Shown: piece after piece, positions 6,892-7,586 of the stretch | Layout of the letters: every line of letters starts with the position of its first letter | Numbering within the stretch: the first letter of the stretch is position 1 | Assembly: GCA_030432175.1 (NCBI GenBank) | Contig: JAUIHU010000198.1 | Span: forward strand, 1-7,586 | Length of the DNA stretch: 7,586 nucleotides | Direction of reading: 5' to 3' | From: Verrucomicrobiia bacterium | GTDB lineage: Bacteria > Verrucomicrobiota > Verrucomicrobiia > Limisphaerales > JAUIHU01 | Program-made: the position numbers and the translations under genes | Notes under the pieces: model-generated | What the model saw: only the letters and a program-made list of their open reading frames with translations | Database searches by the model: none | Told to the model about the DNA's origin: nothing

Positions 6892-7586
6892 ATGAACTAT
6901 AAAAATTTTCTGAACCGTAAAGCGTTCACCCTGATTGAACTCCTCGTCGTCATCGCGATCATTGCGATTCTTGCCGGCATGTTGTTGCCTGCTTTAGCAA
7001 AAGCCAAATCAGCGGCTCATAAAGCCAAATGTTCCAGTAACAACCGACAAATCGGACTCGCCCTGAGAATGTATGCTGACGAAAATGACAATTACCTTCC
7101 AAAGAATGGACAATTTGGCGGATGGCCTTGGGATCTGGACCGTAATGTCATTGAAGAAATGGAGAATCTTGGATTTCAACGACATCTTTTGTACTGCCCC
7201 AGCGCTCCTCAACAGGACGATTTAACCCACTGGAACTTCACCGCTAATTTTGCCGTGATCACCTACGTGATGACACTGGATGGGACACCTCGTTTGAATG
7301 TAACCAACACTAACGCGAAGCTCCAGGTTCAGCCGATTCAGGTCCGCAGAGAAACTTTTACACCGTCCCCGGCAGAGAGGGAACTGACCGCAGATACTGT
7401 CATTTCAGACAGCCCGAACAGAGATCGTGCGAGATTCTCGGGCATTCAGGGTGGATCTCCCATTCCGCACCGGACCAGTCATATGGACAACAATGGGCAG
7501 CCGGAAGGTGGCATGATTGGATTCTTTGATGGACACGTTGAATTCAGAAAATTCAGAGACATGTCTGTGCGGACCTTTGGAACACC
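6892..7586 (+). CDS. Type II secretion/pseudopilin-like protein with N-terminal methylation motif (3' end outside window)
   Basis: The frame is open from ATG 6892 to the window end (231 codons, no stop). Residues 7-30 are a class III prepilin signal: LNRKA, then FTLIELLVVIAIIAILAGM. Cleavage would fall between A11 and F12, with the conserved Glu at mature position 5. The -1 residue is Ala rather than the classical Gly, a variant often seen in Verrucomicrobiota and Planctomycetota. The helix continues into LLPALAKAKSAAHKAKCSSNNRQ, then IGLALRMYADENDNYLP, the standard start of the type II secretion G-like/DUF1559-like proteins of PVC bacteria. Further on, YCPSAP (101-106) and GFFDGHVEFRKF (210-221) are the C-terminal hallmarks of these proteins, so little is probably missing. 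It is likely inserted in the inner membrane, processed by a prepilin peptidase and exposed outside. Genomes of this group carry many copies, and individual roles are unknown. No Shine-Dalgarno sequence is visible. The gene lies 167 bp after the LamG stop and beyond the hairpin, so it is probably a separate transcript. Confidence 0.9.
   Translation, partial: MNYKNFLNRKAFTLIELLVVIAIIAILAGMLLPALAKAKSAAHKAKCSSNNRQIGLALRMYADENDNYLPKNGQFGGWPWDLDRNVIEEMENLGFQRHLLYCPSAPQQDDLTHWNFTANFAVITYVMTLDGTPRLNVTNTNAKLQVQPIQVRRETFTPSPAERELTADTVISDSPNRDRARFSGIQGGSPIPHRTSHMDNNGQPEGGMIGFFDGHVEFRKFRDMSVRTFGT

Noticed and set aside
1..7586. Defence islands, CRISPR, toxin-antitoxin pairs, transposases or integrases.
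   Set aside because: No gene, repeat array or terminal inverted repeat of these kinds is visible on either strand.

Overview
The window looks like a chromosomal segment from a member of the Verrucomicrobiota or a close PVC relative (Lentisphaerota or Planctomycetota are less likely). This is inferred from gene content. It holds a large secreted protein with three LamG-type modules and a C-terminus ending FFRLRSGN, a pseudopilin-like protein with the AFTLIELLVVIAIIAILAGMLLPALAKAK type of N-terminus (shown here joined only to name the style), a PAS-AraC regulator and a giant FG-GAP/ASPIC-UnbV protein. Base composition is moderate and even, and Shine-Dalgarno sequences are weak or absent before the visible starts. 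There are no tRNA or rRNA genes, CRISPR arrays, insertion sequences or phage genes.

Layout: (1) bases 1-2586, + strand: the 3' part of a CRTAC1-like gene with two blocks of FG-GAP/VCBS repeats flanking an ASPIC/UnbV domain. Its start lies before the window. (2) 2553-3320, - strand: a PAS-AraC transcriptional regulator. It is convergent with gene 1, and the two coding regions overlap by 34 bp at their 3' ends. (3) 3321-3733: a 413-bp divergent intergenic region with a 22-bp imperfect palindrome, a sigma70-like promoter candidate on the + strand, and short direct repeats. (4) 3734-6724, + strand: a 996-residue exported protein made of signal peptide, LamG, Big2-like, LamG, Big2-like, LamG and a C-terminal beta-rich module. 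(5) 6725-6891: a spacer with a strong GC-rich hairpin that is a likely terminator. (6) 6892 to the end, + strand: a type II secretion-like pseudopilin with a DGHVEF motif, cut off by the window end.

Functionally, this looks like a cell-surface or secreted-protein neighbourhood. The AraC regulator is divergent from the LamG gene and is the natural candidate to control it through the shared intergenic region (inference). The pseudopilin follows the terminator and is probably transcribed separately. The FG-GAP protein is probably an exported, calcium-binding beta-propeller protein. I do not see a recognisable defence or mobile system. The most notable points are the triple-LamG architecture and the candidate operator/promoter set between the regulator and its divergent neighbour.
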